Source: Actinomadura sp. NBRC 104425 (GTDB lineage: Bacteria; Actinomycetota; Actinomycetes; Streptosporangiales; Streptosporangiaceae). Taken from it: a DNA stretch of 64,000 nt. Positions 8,268 to 19,092 of the stretch are shown in pieces. Location: assembly GCF_030269545.1 (NCBI RefSeq), contig NZ_BSTN01000006.1, forward strand, positions 16,624-80,623, given 5' to 3'. Numbering within the stretch: position 1 is the stretch's first letter; each line of letters starts with the position of its first letter. A program made the translations under genes and the position numbers. A model generated the notes under the pieces. It searched no databases, was not told the DNA's origin, and saw only the letters and a list, made by a program, of their open reading frames with translations.

Positions 8268-9078
8268 ATGCCACGTAGCGACTGGACCGACCTTCCCGCA
8301 GAGGTGCGGGAGGCCATAGAGACCCGGACCGGCCCGATCCTGCGCGTCACCCCGGCCCCCGCGGGCAACCACGCCGACATCGCGTCCGCGGTGGAGACGC
8401 CCGGTGGGACGACGTTCGTCAAGGCCGCGCGGAAGCTGGAGGACCGGGACGGCCCGGAGGTCCGGTCGCTGCGGCGCGAGGCACTGGTGTGCCCGCGTGT
8501 GCCCCGGTTCGCCCCCCCGGCTTCTGTGGCACGCGGAGGCCGGGGGGTGGCTGGCGCTCGGCTTCGAGTACGTCGCAGGCCGCACCGCGGACTACTCGCC
8601 AGGGTCACCCGACCTGAGCGTCCTGGCCAAGACGGTGCACGAACTGCAGGCAACGCCCCGTCCGGACGTGGTGACGATGCCCGTCGAACGACGCTGGGAG
8701 AACCTGGGCGGCGACGTCTCACCGATGGTCGGTGACGCGCTGCTGCACACCGACCTGAACCCCCACAACCTGATCATCACACCCGGCCGCCGCGCCTACG
8801 TGGTCGACTGGGCATTCGCCTCGCGCGGCGCGCCCTGGGTGGAGATCGGCCAGATCATCCCCTGGATGCTGATATCCGGGCAGTCCCCGGCACAGGCGGA
8901 GGACTGGGCGGCCCAGTTCCCCTCCTGGCTCGACGCCGACCCGGCCGACATCGACCTGTACGTGACGTTGCATGAGGAGCTGTGGCGACGCCGCTACCGA
9001 CTGCGCCCGGCCCCGTGGATGCCGCCCTACCTGGCCGCGATCCGGCAGTGGGCGGCCTACCGCAGAGGACCCCGATGA
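8268..9078 (+). pseudogene. Phosphotransferase (APH/kinase-like), frameshifted
   Basis: Two frames together encode one about 269-residue aminoglycoside-phosphotransferase-like kinase. The first (from ATG 8268) gives the N-lobe up to about residue 84. The second gives the C-lobe with catalytic loop HTDLNPHNLII and the DW metal segment (VVDWAFA). The break is at a run of seven C (8512-8518); with six C the frames join smoothly as FAPRLLWHAEAGG. Either a one-base insertion inactivates the gene, or the run is a sequencing or slippage artefact. TGA 9076-9078 overlaps the next ATG. The substrate is unknown; such kinases occur in antibiotic and RiPP loci. Confidence 0.8.
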
Positions 9079-9541
9079 CCGACCGCCCCCCGCAGATTCA
9101 CCCCACACGAAACCTGCGCACGCCCACCGGCGAGACCATCCAGGTCGACGTCGGCATGGCCGACTTGGTCCAGGCGCTCTGGGCCGAGGGCTACGAAACG
9201 CTGATGTGCTGCCAGGACGCCGGCGAGGCCATCCGCGGCGGCGGCACCCGGATACCGCCCGAGCGGCGGGAGCGGTACGCCGCGTTCTACGACGGCTTCG
9301 CCTGGCTGACCATGCCGGTCGGCGACATGCAGCGGCTGCTCGCGCTCACCGCGGACCTGGCCAAGGGCAACGGCTGGGCCCCCAACATCCGCCTCCGCTC
9401 TTCGGGCCCGACCGAGTTCGCCAGCCTGCACTTCCCCGCCCGGCAGATCCGCGAGGTCATACGGCGGCTCGGCACAGTCCGAGCACCGGCAGCGAGGCGA
9501 GCAACCGACCCGCTACAGGACTGGACCCTGAAGGGAGGTAG
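9075..9541 (+). CDS. Hypothetical protein, 3' end unresolved
   Basis: Starts at an ATG overlapping the phosphotransferase stop (ATGA, 9075-9078) after an AGAGGA site. The first about 135 residues look genuine: QVDVGMADLVQALWAEGYET, MCCQDAGEAI and a helical C-terminal part ending REVIRRLG. In this frame no stop occurs until 10973, straight across the next two genes. Beyond about 9475 the other two frames stop at 9529-9531 and 9539-9541. An indel near 9475 that removed the natural stop is the simplest reading. The end given is the later of these two. No family recognised. Confidence 0.5.
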
Positions 9542-9595
9542 CCACCACTCAACCCCCGCGACTTCAATCAGCAGCGACACCACATGGAGGCAGAG

Positions 9596-9739
9596 ATGGG
9601 CATGCACGGCACGGGCGGCAACACCCGGGACGGCTCCAAGCCCAAAGACCAGCACGGCACGTTCGTCGACCCCACCAAGCAGCCGAGCAAGGGCAAAAGG
9701 GCCAAGGACGACGAGGGCAAGGGCGGCAAGGGCAAGTGA
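9596..9739 (+). CDS. Candidate imiditide-type RiPP precursor peptide
   Basis: A 47-residue Gly/Lys-rich peptide, with 11 Lys/Arg against 6 Asp/Glu and a lysine-glycine tail (KGKRAKDDEGKGGKGK). It has an Asp-Gly at 12-13, the sequence most prone to aspartimide formation, plus Asp18 and Asp25. GGAGG at 9586-9590 is 5 nt from the ATG at 9596, favouring it over the in-frame ATG at 9584. Its TGA overlaps the methyltransferase GTG by 4 nt. Known: imiditides are linear charged precursors paired only with a PIMT-like methyltransferase that makes an aspartimide. Inferred: this is such a precursor; Asp12 as target is a guess. Confidence 0.7.
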   Translation: MGMHGTGGNTRDGSKPKDQHGTFVDPTKQPSKGKRAKDDEGKGGKGK

Positions 9740-10875
9740 GCGAGGCCGAAGCCCTGAACCAGCAGCTCATCGACAAGCTCACGGACGCCGGCATGCTTAC
9801 CGACCGGTGGCGCCCGGCGTTCCTGGCCATGCCGCGGCACCGGTTCGTCCCGGACCTCATCTGGGCCGACACCGACGACGGCGGACTCACCACACGGCGC
9901 CGCGAGGACGACCCGGCGGCGTGGCTGGAGACCGCCTACGCCGACGAGCCGATCGTCACGCAGGTCGACGACGGCGCCACCCCGGACACCGGCCGAGGCC
10001 GACTCGTCACCAGCTCGATCTCCAAACCGTCCATCGTGGCCAGAATGCTCGCCTACCTGCAGGTGGAGCCGGGCATGCGGGTCCTGGAGATCGGCACCGG
10101 TACCGGGTGGAACGCGGCCCTGCTGGCGCACACGGCCGGCGAGCAGAACGTCACCACAATCGAAGTCGACCCCGTCATCGCCGACCGCGCCCGCAAGACG
10201 CTCGCAGAAGCGGGCATCACGCCCACCGTGGTGACCGGCGACGGCGCCGACGGCCATGCGCCGGGCGCGCCGTACGACCGGATCATCGCCACCGCAGCCG
10301 TCCAACACATCCCGTATGCGTGGGTGGAGCAGACCCGGCCCGGCGGGCTCATCCTCACCCCCTGGGGAACCGCCTACGACAACGGGGCACTCGTCCGACT
10401 GACGGTCGACGAGTACGGCACCGCGCACGGCCTGTTCATCGACAACACGGTGGCGTTCATGTGGCTGCGCGCCCAGCGCACCCCCCGCCCCCAACCACCG
10501 ACCGACCTGACCGGCGCGGCCGAATCGTCCACGACCCTGCACCCGGACGCGGTCGCCTGGGACGACCTCGACGCCTCGTTCGCGGTCGGGCTGCGGCTGC
10601 CCGAGGTGGCCCGAAGGTTCATCGACGCCGACGACGGCACCGACGACTTCACCTTCTGGGCGTTCGCCGGCCAGTCCTGGGCATGCGTGCAGGTCGCCGA
10701 GGGCACCACCGCGCACCGGGTGCTCCAGTACGGACCGCGCCGCCTGTGGGAGGAGATCGAGGCCGCCTACCGGTGGTGGAAGAAGGTCGGGCAGCCGTCG
10801 ACCCTCCAGTTCGGGCTCGCCGTCCACCCCGACCGCCAGTACGTCTACCTCGATTCGCCCGACAACCCGGTCTGA
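9736..10875 (+). CDS. PIMT-like O-methyltransferase, RiPP-associated type
   Basis: SAM-dependent methyltransferase of 379 residues related to protein-L-isoaspartate O-methyltransferase. The PIMT core has ITSISKPSIVA-like substrate-loop sequence (SSISKPSIVARML) and SAM motif VLEIGTGTGWNAALL from residue 116. A C-terminal extension of about 170 residues, absent from housekeeping Pcm (about 210 residues), ends QYVYLDSPDNPV. Such an extension marks methyltransferases of graspetide, lanthipeptide and imiditide loci. There is no ATP-grasp or lanthipeptide synthetase nearby, leaving the imiditide arrangement. GTG start overlaps the peptide stop, implying stoichiometric coupling. A hairpin follows at 10926. 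Confidence 0.85.
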   Translation: MSEAEALNQQLIDKLTDAGMLTDRWRPAFLAMPRHRFVPDLIWADTDDGGLTTRRREDDPAAWLETAYADEPIVTQVDDGATPDTGRGRLVTSSISKPSIVARMLAYLQVEPGMRVLEIGTGTGWNAALLAHTAGEQNVTTIEVDPVIADRARKTLAEAGITPTVVTGDGADGHAPGAPYDRIIATAAVQHIPYAWVEQTRPGGLILTPWGTAYDNGALVRLTVDEYGTAHGLFIDNTVAFMWLRAQRTPRPQPPTDLTGAAESSTTLHPDAVAWDDLDASFAVGLRLPEVARRFIDADDGTDDFTFWAFAGQSWACVQVAEGTTAHRVLQYGPRRLWEEIEAAYRWWKKVGQPSTLQFGLAVHPDRQYVYLDSPDNPV

Positions 10876-10925
10876 GGCCGAACCCGCGGCCGCAGGTTCC
10901 GGCCGGCAGCGGCCAGCATGACAAA

Positions 10926-10960
10926 GCCGCCCCCGCCCTCCGAGGAGGTGCGGGGGCGGC
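10926..10960 (+). terminator. Hairpin after the methyltransferase
   Basis: An 11-bp perfect stem (GCCGCCCCCGC with GCGGGGGCGGC) encloses a second small dyad, CCTCC/GGAGG. It lies 50 bp after the methyltransferase stop and closes the cassette. Confidence 0.75.
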
Positions 10961-11158
10961 GCCCCGTGGATAACTTCGGACCTCCCCGCGGACGCCCCGA
11001 CCCGCCGCGCGGCCGCCCGCACCCACCCGGACGCCCCGCCAGGCCGGGCCAGCCCGGCCGGTGGAAGCCCCGCGGGCTGTGCGTCGCCGGCATCGAACAG
11101 CCAGTGAAACTGCGCCTGCGCATCCTCTGCCCATAACCCCGCACGACCAGTAACCCCC

Positions 11159-11201
11159 GAGGGCGTGTCCCGCCGTTCCCACAACGCCGGGACACGCCCT
11201 C
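11159..11201 (+). terminator. Long hairpin ahead of the integrase
   Basis: A 19-bp stem with one mismatch (GAGGGCGTGTCCCG... paired with its complement) and the 5-nt loop CCCAC. It ends 31 bp before the integrase ATG and could end upstream transcription or attenuate the integrase. Confidence 0.75.
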
Positions 11202-11232
11202 TCCACTCCCCCACATCCATGGAGAACCGACC

Positions 11233-12635
11233 ATGAAGGGAACCGTCTACAAACGGTGCGGCTGCAAGGACCCGTCGACCGGCAAGCAGATTGACCTCAC
11301 GTGTCCGAAGCTGTCCAACAGCCGGTACGGCACCTGGACCCTCGACGTTCGCATCAACACCACCGAACGCAAGGGACGCCGCCTCAAGCGCGGCGGCTAC
11401 ACCACCAAGAAGCAGGCCGAGACCGCACTCGACCACATCCACGACCTGATCAAACTCGCCGGCGCCGACGACCGGCTACGGCAGCGCATCGGCGACATGA
11501 TCTTCGCCAAGTCCGCGCGCCGCGGCCCGCTGCCCACCATCGAGGAGGTGCGACGCAAACTCGGCGCCTCCGCCGACCTCACCGCCCCCGAAGTCACCGT
11601 CCGTGAAGAACTCGAAAGCTGGATTGAAACCAAGCGGCACAAGAAGCTGAACACCTGGACGTCGTACCGCAGGATCATGGATCAATACCTGATCCCGCTG
11701 CTGGGAGAGATCCCCCGCGACCAGCTGATGCCGGAACACATCCTCGGCATGATCGACACGATCGAAGAATGGAACGCCGAGATCCAGGCCGCCGAGCAGG
11801 AGGGACGCAAGCCCTACCTGCCCGACGACAAACGCACAATGCCCCGCAAAGTCGGAATCGCCTCACAGCACCGCATCCTCGCCGTCCTGCGGAACTGCTA
11901 CAACCAGGCGATCAAAAGGCCCGGCACGCGCCACTGGAACCCGTGCCTGGCGGTGGAGCTGCCGCCGGAGGTGCGTGACCCCGCGCGGGTCTGGTCCCCC
12001 GAACAGGTCGCCCGTTCCTGGAGCACTCGAAGGACGACCGCCTGTCGCTGCTGTACCGCATCATCCTGCTGCGCGGCCCCCGACGCGGCGAGGCGTGCGG
12101 CATCCGCCGCGAGGACCTGGACCTGGACGTGAAGGCCGGGAAGGGATACGCCAGGATCGCCCAGACGATCCTGGAAGTCGACGGGAAGATCGTCGTGGAC
12201 ACCCCCAAGTCGCTGGCGAGCCGCCGCACCGTGGCGTTCGACCGCGGCACCGTCGAAATGTTCCCCGCCCACCTGAACCGGCTCCGCCGCGAACGGCTCG
12301 CCGCCGGCGAGGCGTACCAGGACCACGGCCTCGTCTTCTGCCGGGAGGACGGCCGCCCGCTCGTACCGTCATGGGTGAGCAAGCACTTCAAGGAGCTGGC
12401 CCGCGAAGCCGGACTCCCGCCGATCACGCTGCACGAGGGACGCCACACCGCCGCCAGCATCGCCCTGGAGGCCGGCGTCCCCATCAAGGTCGTGTCGGAC
12501 GGGCACGGCCACTCCACGACCCGCATCACCCAGGACCTCTACACGCACGTCCGCCCCGCACTGCACGACGAAGCAGCCGCGGCGATCGCCACACTGGTGG
12601 GCAATGCCCGCGACAAGGAGCGGGCAAGCTCGTGA
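11233..12635 (+). pseudogene. int: Tyrosine-family integrase, frameshifted
   Basis: A site-specific recombinase of about 467 residues if repaired. The N-terminal frame carries the arm- and core-binding regions (GTWTLDVRIN, then LESWIETKRHKKLNTWTSYR). The second frame carries catalytic Arg (LLRGPRRGEACG), HEGRHTAAS and the tyrosine in TQDLYTHV. One base is missing near 12013-12015, between GTCGCC and CGTTCC, so the catalytic half is out of frame. All catalytic residues are otherwise kept, which implies recent inactivation. It points at the 3' end of tRNA-Thr 90 bp away, its likely attachment site. Confidence 0.88.
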
Positions 12636-12724
12636 CACCACGGTCCCATTCTGGTCCCATCAGCCCCGAATCCGGGGCCGCCCAGGGCCCCGCCCCAAGA
12701 TCGGGACAGGGCCCTGACCTGCGG

Positions 12725-12797
12725 AGCCGGTGAGGGGACTTGAACCCCTAACCCCCTGTTTACAAGACAGGTGCTCTGCCAATTGAGCTACACCGGC
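12725..12797 (-). tRNA. trnT: tRNA-Thr (anticodon TGT)
   Basis: A complete cloverleaf of 73 nt on the minus strand. The acceptor arms are GCCGGTG (complement of 12791-12797) and CACCGGC (complement of 12726-12732). The D arm is AGCTCAATTGGCAGAGC, the anticodon stem-loop CCTGT-CTTGTAA-ACAGG reads TGT, and the T arm contains GTTCAAGTC. CCA is not encoded. Its 3' end faces the integrase. Confidence 0.97.
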
Positions 12798-12863
12798 AGG
12801 TTCGTCCCGCATGGTAGTCGACGCCGCGGGTGATGCGCTTGCCGGTATTCGGGAAGGCGGGGG

Positions 12864-13796
12864 TCAGGACGCGCGGCGGCGGGCGACCTCGTACAGGGCG
12901 ATGCCGGCGGCCACGCCGGCGTTGAGGGACTCGGCGCGGCCCGGCATGGGGATGGTCGCCAGCAGGTCGCAGGTTTCGGCGACCAGGCGGCCCAAACCCT
13001 TGCCCTCGGAGCCGACGACCAGCACGAACGGCCCGTCGGCGACCTCCAGGTCGGCGACGGTGACGCCGCCGCGCGCGTCCAGGCCCGCGACGAAGCAGCC
13101 CGCCTGCTGGTACACCTTGAGCTGCCGGGCCAGGTTGGTGGCGCGGGCCACCGGCACCGTGGCCAGCGTCCCCGCCGACGCCTTCCAGGTGCCCGCGGTG
13201 ACCCCGGCGGCGCGGCGTTCGGGCACCACGACCCCGGACGCGCCGAACGCGGCGGCCGACCGCACGATCGCGCCGAGGTTGCGCGGGTCGGTGATGCCGT
13301 CCACGGCCACGATCAGCGGCGCGGCGCCCTTCAGCAGGTCGTCGGGGTGGGCGTAGCGGTACGGCCGCACCTGCAGGGCGATGCCCTGGTGGACGGCGCC
13401 GTCGGTGAGGCGGTCGAGCTCGGGCTTGGCCGTCTCCAGCAGCGGAATGCCCCGATCGGCGGCCAGCTGGATCGACTCGCGGACGCGCTCGTCGGTGCTG
13501 GACGTGACGTACAGCGCGCTGCCCGGAACGCCGGCGCGCAGGGCCTCCACCACGGGATTGCGGCCGGTGACCAGCTCGAGGGCCTCGCCGTCGGCGCGGC
13601 GCGCGCCCGCGGGGCGGCCCCGGCCCGCCGCCTCGGCGGCGCGCCGGGCCTCGGCGAGCTTCTCCCGGCCGCCCGGCCCCAGGGTGGGGGTGCCGGTACG
13701 GCGGGCGTTCTTGGCGGCCCGGGCACGCTGCCGCTTGGCGTGCCAGTGGCGGTCTTCGGCCTTGGGGGTGGGCCCTCGGCCCTTGCGCTTGGCCAT
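12864..13796 (-). CDS. rlmB: 23S rRNA (guanosine-2'-O-)-methyltransferase RlmB
   Basis: SPOUT-class methyltransferase of 310 residues that methylates the ribose of a 23S rRNA guanosine (G2251 in E. coli). A basic N-terminal extension ([20 protein letters not shown]) precedes the substrate-binding domain ([14 protein letters not shown]). The knotted SAM domain follows, with [23 protein letters not shown] and the final [14 protein letters not shown]. The ATG at 13796 begins the conserved MAKRK extension; longer readings lack coding character. It is downstream of cysS, with 128 bp between them, as in many actinobacteria. Confidence 0.93.
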   Translation of the reverse strand: MAKRKGRGPTPKAEDRHWHAKRQRARAAKNARRTGTPTLGPGGREKLAEARRAAEAAGRGRPAGARRADGEALELVTGRNPVVEALRAGVPGSALYVTSSTDERVRESIQLAADRGIPLLETAKPELDRLTDGAVHQGIALQVRPYRYAHPDDLLKGAAPLIVAVDGITDPRNLGAIVRSAAAFGASGVVVPERRAAGVTAGTWKASAGTLATVPVARATNLARQLKVYQQAGCFVAGLDARGGVTVADLEVADGPFVLVVGSEGKGLGRLVAETCDLLATIPMPGRAESLNAGVAAGIALYEVARRRAS

Positions 13797-13924
13797 GGTC
13801 GTTCTGTACGCCCTTCTGCAGTTCCGCTCGCGTGAGGGCGGCACAGCGGCGAACGCCCCGAGCACGCGATTTTATGTGGCGCACCGGACGGCCGCGGCGC
13901 GACGGTCCGCCGCGTCCCGCCCGG

Positions 13925-15322
<1,398 letters not shown>

Positions 15323-15434
15323 GTGCCCAGGTTATTGGATCCCTCGTGCGGTCGTGCGGCCCTTCGCCCGGCGGAGCGCTCCACGCCCCCGTCCAGGGGC
15401 CCGCAGCGCGCGGTGCTCCGGGCCGCAGACGACC

Positions 15435-15468
15435 GCGTCACTTGAGGAACCGGCGTCACTTGAGGAGC
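15435..15468. repeat. 18-bp tandem duplication spanning the acyl-CoA dehydrogenase stop
   Basis: GCGTCACTTGAGGA occurs at 15435-15448 and 15453-15466, with a period of 18 bp. The right copy carries the real stop codon (complement of TCA at 15456-15458) and last residues; the left copy is a downstream duplicate of the gene end. Confidence 0.85.
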
Positions 15469-16625
15469 TGGCGGGCCATGACCATGCGCTGGATCTGGTT
15501 GGTGCCCTCGTAGATCTGTGTGATCTTGGCGTCGCGCATCATCCGCTCGACCGGGTACTCGCGGGTGTAGCCGTACCCGCCCAGCAGCTGCACGGCGTCG
15601 GTGGTGATGTCCATCGCCACGTCCGAGGCCAGGCACTTGCACGCCGACGACACGAACGTCAGGTCCGGCACCTGCTCGCCGTTCATGGCCCGCTCGGACT
15701 TCACCGCCGCGTGGTAGGTGAGCTGCCGCGCCCCCTCCAGCCGCATCGCCATGTCGGCCAGCATGAACTGCACGCCCTGGAAGTCGGCGATCGCCTTGCC
15801 GAACTGCTTGCGCTCCTTGACGTAGCCCAGCGCGTAGTCCAGGGCGCCCTGCGCGATGCCGATGGCCTGGGCGGCGATGGTGATGCGGGTGTGGTCGAGG
15901 GTGGCCAGGGCGGTCTTGAACCCGGTGCCCTCGGCGCCGATGATGCGGTCGGCGGGGATCCGCACGTCCTCCAGGATCACCTGCCGCGTCGGCGACCCCT
16001 TGATGCCCAGCTTGCGCTCCTTGGCGCCGAACGACACGCCCTCGTCGTCCTTGTCCACGACGAACGCCGAGATGCCCCGCGCCCCCGCCGACGGGTCGGT
16101 GACGGCCATCACCGTGTAGTACTGCGACACCCCCGCGTTGGTGATCCACATCTTGGTGCCGTTGAGCACCCAGTGGTCGCCGTCGCGCACCGCCCGCGTC
16201 TTCATCGAGGCCGCGTCCGACCCGGCCTCGGGCTCCGACAGCGCGTAGGAGAACATGGCCTCGCCGCGCGCGACGGGGGTCAGGTACTTTTTCTTGAGCT
16301 CCTCGGAGCCGGCCAGCAGCACCGGCACCGTGCCCAGCTTGTTGACCGCCGGGATCAGCGAGGAGGACGCGCACACCCGGGCGACCTCCTCGATCACGAT
16401 CACGGTGGCCAGCGCGTCCGCCCCGGCGCCCCCGTAGGCCTCGGGGATGTGCACCGCGTGCAGGTCGTTCTGCACCAGCGCGTCCAGCGCCTCCTGCGGG
16501 AACCTGGACTCCTCGTCCACCTGCGCGGCGAACGGCGCGATCTTGGCTTCGGCCAGCTCGCGGACCGTGCTGCGCAGCATCTCGTGCTCGTCCGACGGGG
16601 CATACGTGGGAAAGTCGGGACTCAT
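15456..16625 (-). CDS. Acyl-CoA dehydrogenase
   Basis: FAD enzyme of 389 residues that makes an alpha-beta double bond in an acyl-CoA. Family signatures are present: ALSEPEAGSDAASMKT for FAD/substrate binding, DHTRITIAAQAIGIAQGALD, QLLGGYGYTREYPVERMMRDAKI and IYEGTNQIQRMV. The catalytic base is the Glu of the YEGT segment. The ATG at 16625 starts MSPDFPTYAPSDEHEML, matching family N-termini. No electron-transfer flavoprotein genes lie nearby. Chain-length preference cannot be read from sequence. Confidence 0.94.
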   Translation of the reverse strand: MSPDFPTYAPSDEHEMLRSTVRELAEAKIAPFAAQVDEESRFPQEALDALVQNDLHAVHIPEAYGGAGADALATVIVIEEVARVCASSSLIPAVNKLGTVPVLLAGSEELKKKYLTPVARGEAMFSYALSEPEAGSDAASMKTRAVRDGDHWVLNGTKMWITNAGVSQYYTVMAVTDPSAGARGISAFVVDKDDEGVSFGAKERKLGIKGSPTRQVILEDVRIPADRIIGAEGTGFKTALATLDHTRITIAAQAIGIAQGALDYALGYVKERKQFGKAIADFQGVQFMLADMAMRLEGARQLTYHAAVKSERAMNGEQVPDLTFVSSACKCLASDVAMDITTDAVQLLGGYGYTREYPVERMMRDAKITQIYEGTNQIQRMVMARQLLK

Positions 16626-16763
16626 ACGGCTGATGCTATCCGCAGGTAAAGTCCGTCGGATGCGCGCGGGGTACCCGTCGGATGCGGTCGCGACAGGGGG
16701 CACTACAACAGGAGCCGGGGCGAGGTCCCGGTCGGGACCGGCGACGGATCGAGAGGAGTTGTC

Positions 16764-18098
16764 TTGGCGCACCGCCTGACGGTGATCGGAACCGGCTATC
16801 TCGGCGCCACCCACGCCGCCTGCATGGCGGACCTGGGGTACGAGGTGGTCGGCCTGGACACCGACGCCGCGAAGGTCGACCGGCTCTCCGCGGGCGACCT
16901 GCCCGTCTACGAGCCCGGCCTGGAGCCGATCCTGCGCCGCAACCTGGCCGCCGGACGGCTGCGCTTCACCACCTCCTACGACGAGGCGGCCGACTTCGGC
17001 GACGTGCACTTCCTGTGCGTGGGGACCCCGCAGAAGCACGGCGAGTACGCCGCCGACCTGAGCCATGTGGACGCGGCGATCGAGGAGCTGGGGCCGCGGC
17101 TGCACCGCCCCTGCCTGGTCGTCGGCAAGTCCACCGTCCCGGTGGGCACCGCCGCCCGGCTGGGGGCGCGGCTGGCCGAGCTGGCGCCCGCCGGCGGCGA
17201 CGCCGTGCTGGCCTGGAACCCCGAGTTCCTGCGCGAGGGCTACGCCGTCGAGGACACCCTGCACCCGGACCGGATCGTCGCCGGGCTGCCGGACGACCAG
17301 GGCGCCGCCGAACGGGCCGAGAAGGTGCTGCGCGAGATCTACTCCTCCATGATCGGCGCGGGCACCCCGTTCATCACCGCCGACTACGCCACCGCCGAAC
17401 TGGTCAAGGTGGCCGCCAACGCCTTCCTCGCCACCAAGATCTCCTTCATCAACGCGATGGCCGAGGTGTGCGAGGCCGCGCACGCCGACGTCACCAAGCT
17501 GTCGCTGGCGCTGTCCTACGACGACCGCATCGGCGGCAAGTTCCTCGGCCCCGGCCTCGGCTTCGGCGGCGGCTGCCTGCCCAAGGACATCCGCGCCTTC
17601 ATGGCCCGCGCCGGCGAACTGGGCGTCGACCAGGCCCTGACGTTCCTGCGCGAGGTCGACCAGATCAACATCCGGCGCCGCATCCGCATGGTGGACCTGG
17701 CCCGCCAGCTGCTCGGCGGCGCGTTCGCCGGACGCACCGTGGGCGTGCTGGGCGCGGCCTTCAAACCCGACTCCGACGATGTCCGCGACTCCCCCGCCCT
17801 CGACGTGGCCGCCACCATCCACGCCCAGGGAGCCGCGGTCACCGTCTACGACCCGCAGGCCATGGACAACGCCCGCCGCGCCCACCCGGACCTGAGGTAC
17901 GGCGCCTCGGCCCAGGACGCCGCCCGCGACGCCCATGTCGTCCTGCTCCTGACCGAGTGGAAGGAGTTCCGCGAGATGGACCCCGCCGCCCTGGCCGGCG
18001 TCGTCGCCGAACGCAACATCGTCGACGGCCGCAACGCCCTCGACCCCGAACGCTGGCGCACCGCCGGCTGGACCTACCGCGCCCTCGGCCGCCCCTGA
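16764..18098 (+). CDS. ugd: UDP-glucose 6-dehydrogenase
   Basis: Oxidises UDP-glucose to UDP-glucuronate with two NAD+ for envelope polysaccharides. The 444-residue protein has the N-terminal NAD motif VIGTGYLGATHAACMA, central substrate residues (WNPEFLREGYAVEDTLHPDR) and catalytic Cys in LGFGGGCLPKDI. The C-terminal UDP-binding domain begins near VGVLGAAFKPDSDDVRDSP. TTG start at 16764 with GAGGAG 5 nt upstream. It is divergent from the acyl-CoA dehydrogenase with about 140 bp between. Confidence 0.94.
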   Translation: MAHRLTVIGTGYLGATHAACMADLGYEVVGLDTDAAKVDRLSAGDLPVYEPGLEPILRRNLAAGRLRFTTSYDEAADFGDVHFLCVGTPQKHGEYAADLSHVDAAIEELGPRLHRPCLVVGKSTVPVGTAARLGARLAELAPAGGDAVLAWNPEFLREGYAVEDTLHPDRIVAGLPDDQGAAERAEKVLREIYSSMIGAGTPFITADYATAELVKVAANAFLATKISFINAMAEVCEAAHADVTKLSLALSYDDRIGGKFLGPGLGFGGGCLPKDIRAFMARAGELGVDQALTFLREVDQINIRRRIRMVDLARQLLGGAFAGRTVGVLGAAFKPDSDDVRDSPALDVAATIHAQGAAVTVYDPQAMDNARRAHPDLRYGASAQDAARDAHVVLLLTEWKEFREMDPAALAGVVAERNIVDGRNALDPERWRTAGWTYRALGRP

Positions 18099-18172
18099 CC
18101 CGGACCACCGGCGGGACAGGCCGCCCTCGGGGCCGTCCCCCCGTGGGGAACGAACTTCGCGGAGGCGGTGTT

Positions 18173-18594
18173 GTGGGGCATATGGGATTCGCTGATGTGG
18201 ACGTGATCCGGCGGCTGCTGAACGAGTCGCGGACGTGGGCGTTCGTGGGGCTGGGCGACAACCCGGCGCGTGAGGTGTACACGCAGGCGCGGCTGCTGCA
18301 GGAGCGCGGCAAGAGGATCATCCCGGTGCATCCGTCCGGGGCGACGGTGCTGGGCGAGCGCGGGTACACCTCGCTCGCGGAGATCCCCGCGGAGGAGGGG
18401 CCGCTGGACGTGGTGGGCGTCTACCGGCGGGCCGAGCACGCGGGCGCGGCGGTGGACGAGGCCATCGCGGTGGGCGCCCGCGCGGTGTGGCTGCCGCTGG
18501 ACGTGGTGGACGAGGCCGCGGCGCGGCGCGCCCAGGAGGCCGGGCTCGACGTGGTGATGGACCGCTGCCCGGCCGTGGAGTGGGCGCTGCGCCG

Positions 18595-18598
<4 letters not shown>
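18173..18598 (+). CDS. CoA-binding domain protein
   Basis: A 141-residue single-domain Rossmann protein of the CoA_binding_2 (YccU) type. It shows [22 protein letters not shown] at the nucleotide-binding end, then IIPVHPSG and a final [10 protein letters not shown], as in this family. The exact role is unknown; family members bind CoA. GTG at 18173 is 7 nt from GGAGG (18161-18165), better than ATG at 18182 (16 nt). It overlaps the purE end by 4 nt tail to tail. Confidence 0.9.

Positions 18599-19088
<490 letters not shown>

Positions 19089-19092
<4 letters not shown>

Larger units (their letters stand above)
6782..12724. mobile_element. Probable decayed integrative island at tRNA-Thr
   Basis: The right boundary is set by tRNA-Thr (3' end at 12725) with a tyrosine integrase pointing at it, the classic tRNA-targeted arrangement. 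Cargo is atypical: unknown genes, a phosphotransferase, a peptide and an O-methyltransferase. Three coding disruptions lie between 8.5 and 12.0 kb, which suggests decay. I looked for a second copy of the tRNA 3' end on the left and found none, so the left limit is a guess and the element may be truncated. Confidence 0.45.

Noticed and set aside
9736-10875. Graspetide or lanthipeptide (FxLD-type) cluster
   Set aside because: Their PIMT-like methyltransferases are similar, but no ATP-grasp, dehydratase or cyclase gene is nearby, and the peptide lacks FxLD or Thr/Glu core repeats.
8982-10973. A 663-codon frame reading through the peptide and methyltransferase genes
   Set aside because: Only about its first 165 codons have coding character. 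The rest is a shadow of the precursor and methyltransferase genes, which have matched starts and a recognised fold.
15323-15434. T-box or other leader ahead of cysS
   Set aside because: The sequence upstream of cysS shows no specifier loop or antiterminator-like pairing. This class I synthetase gene simply follows a convergent-free gap.
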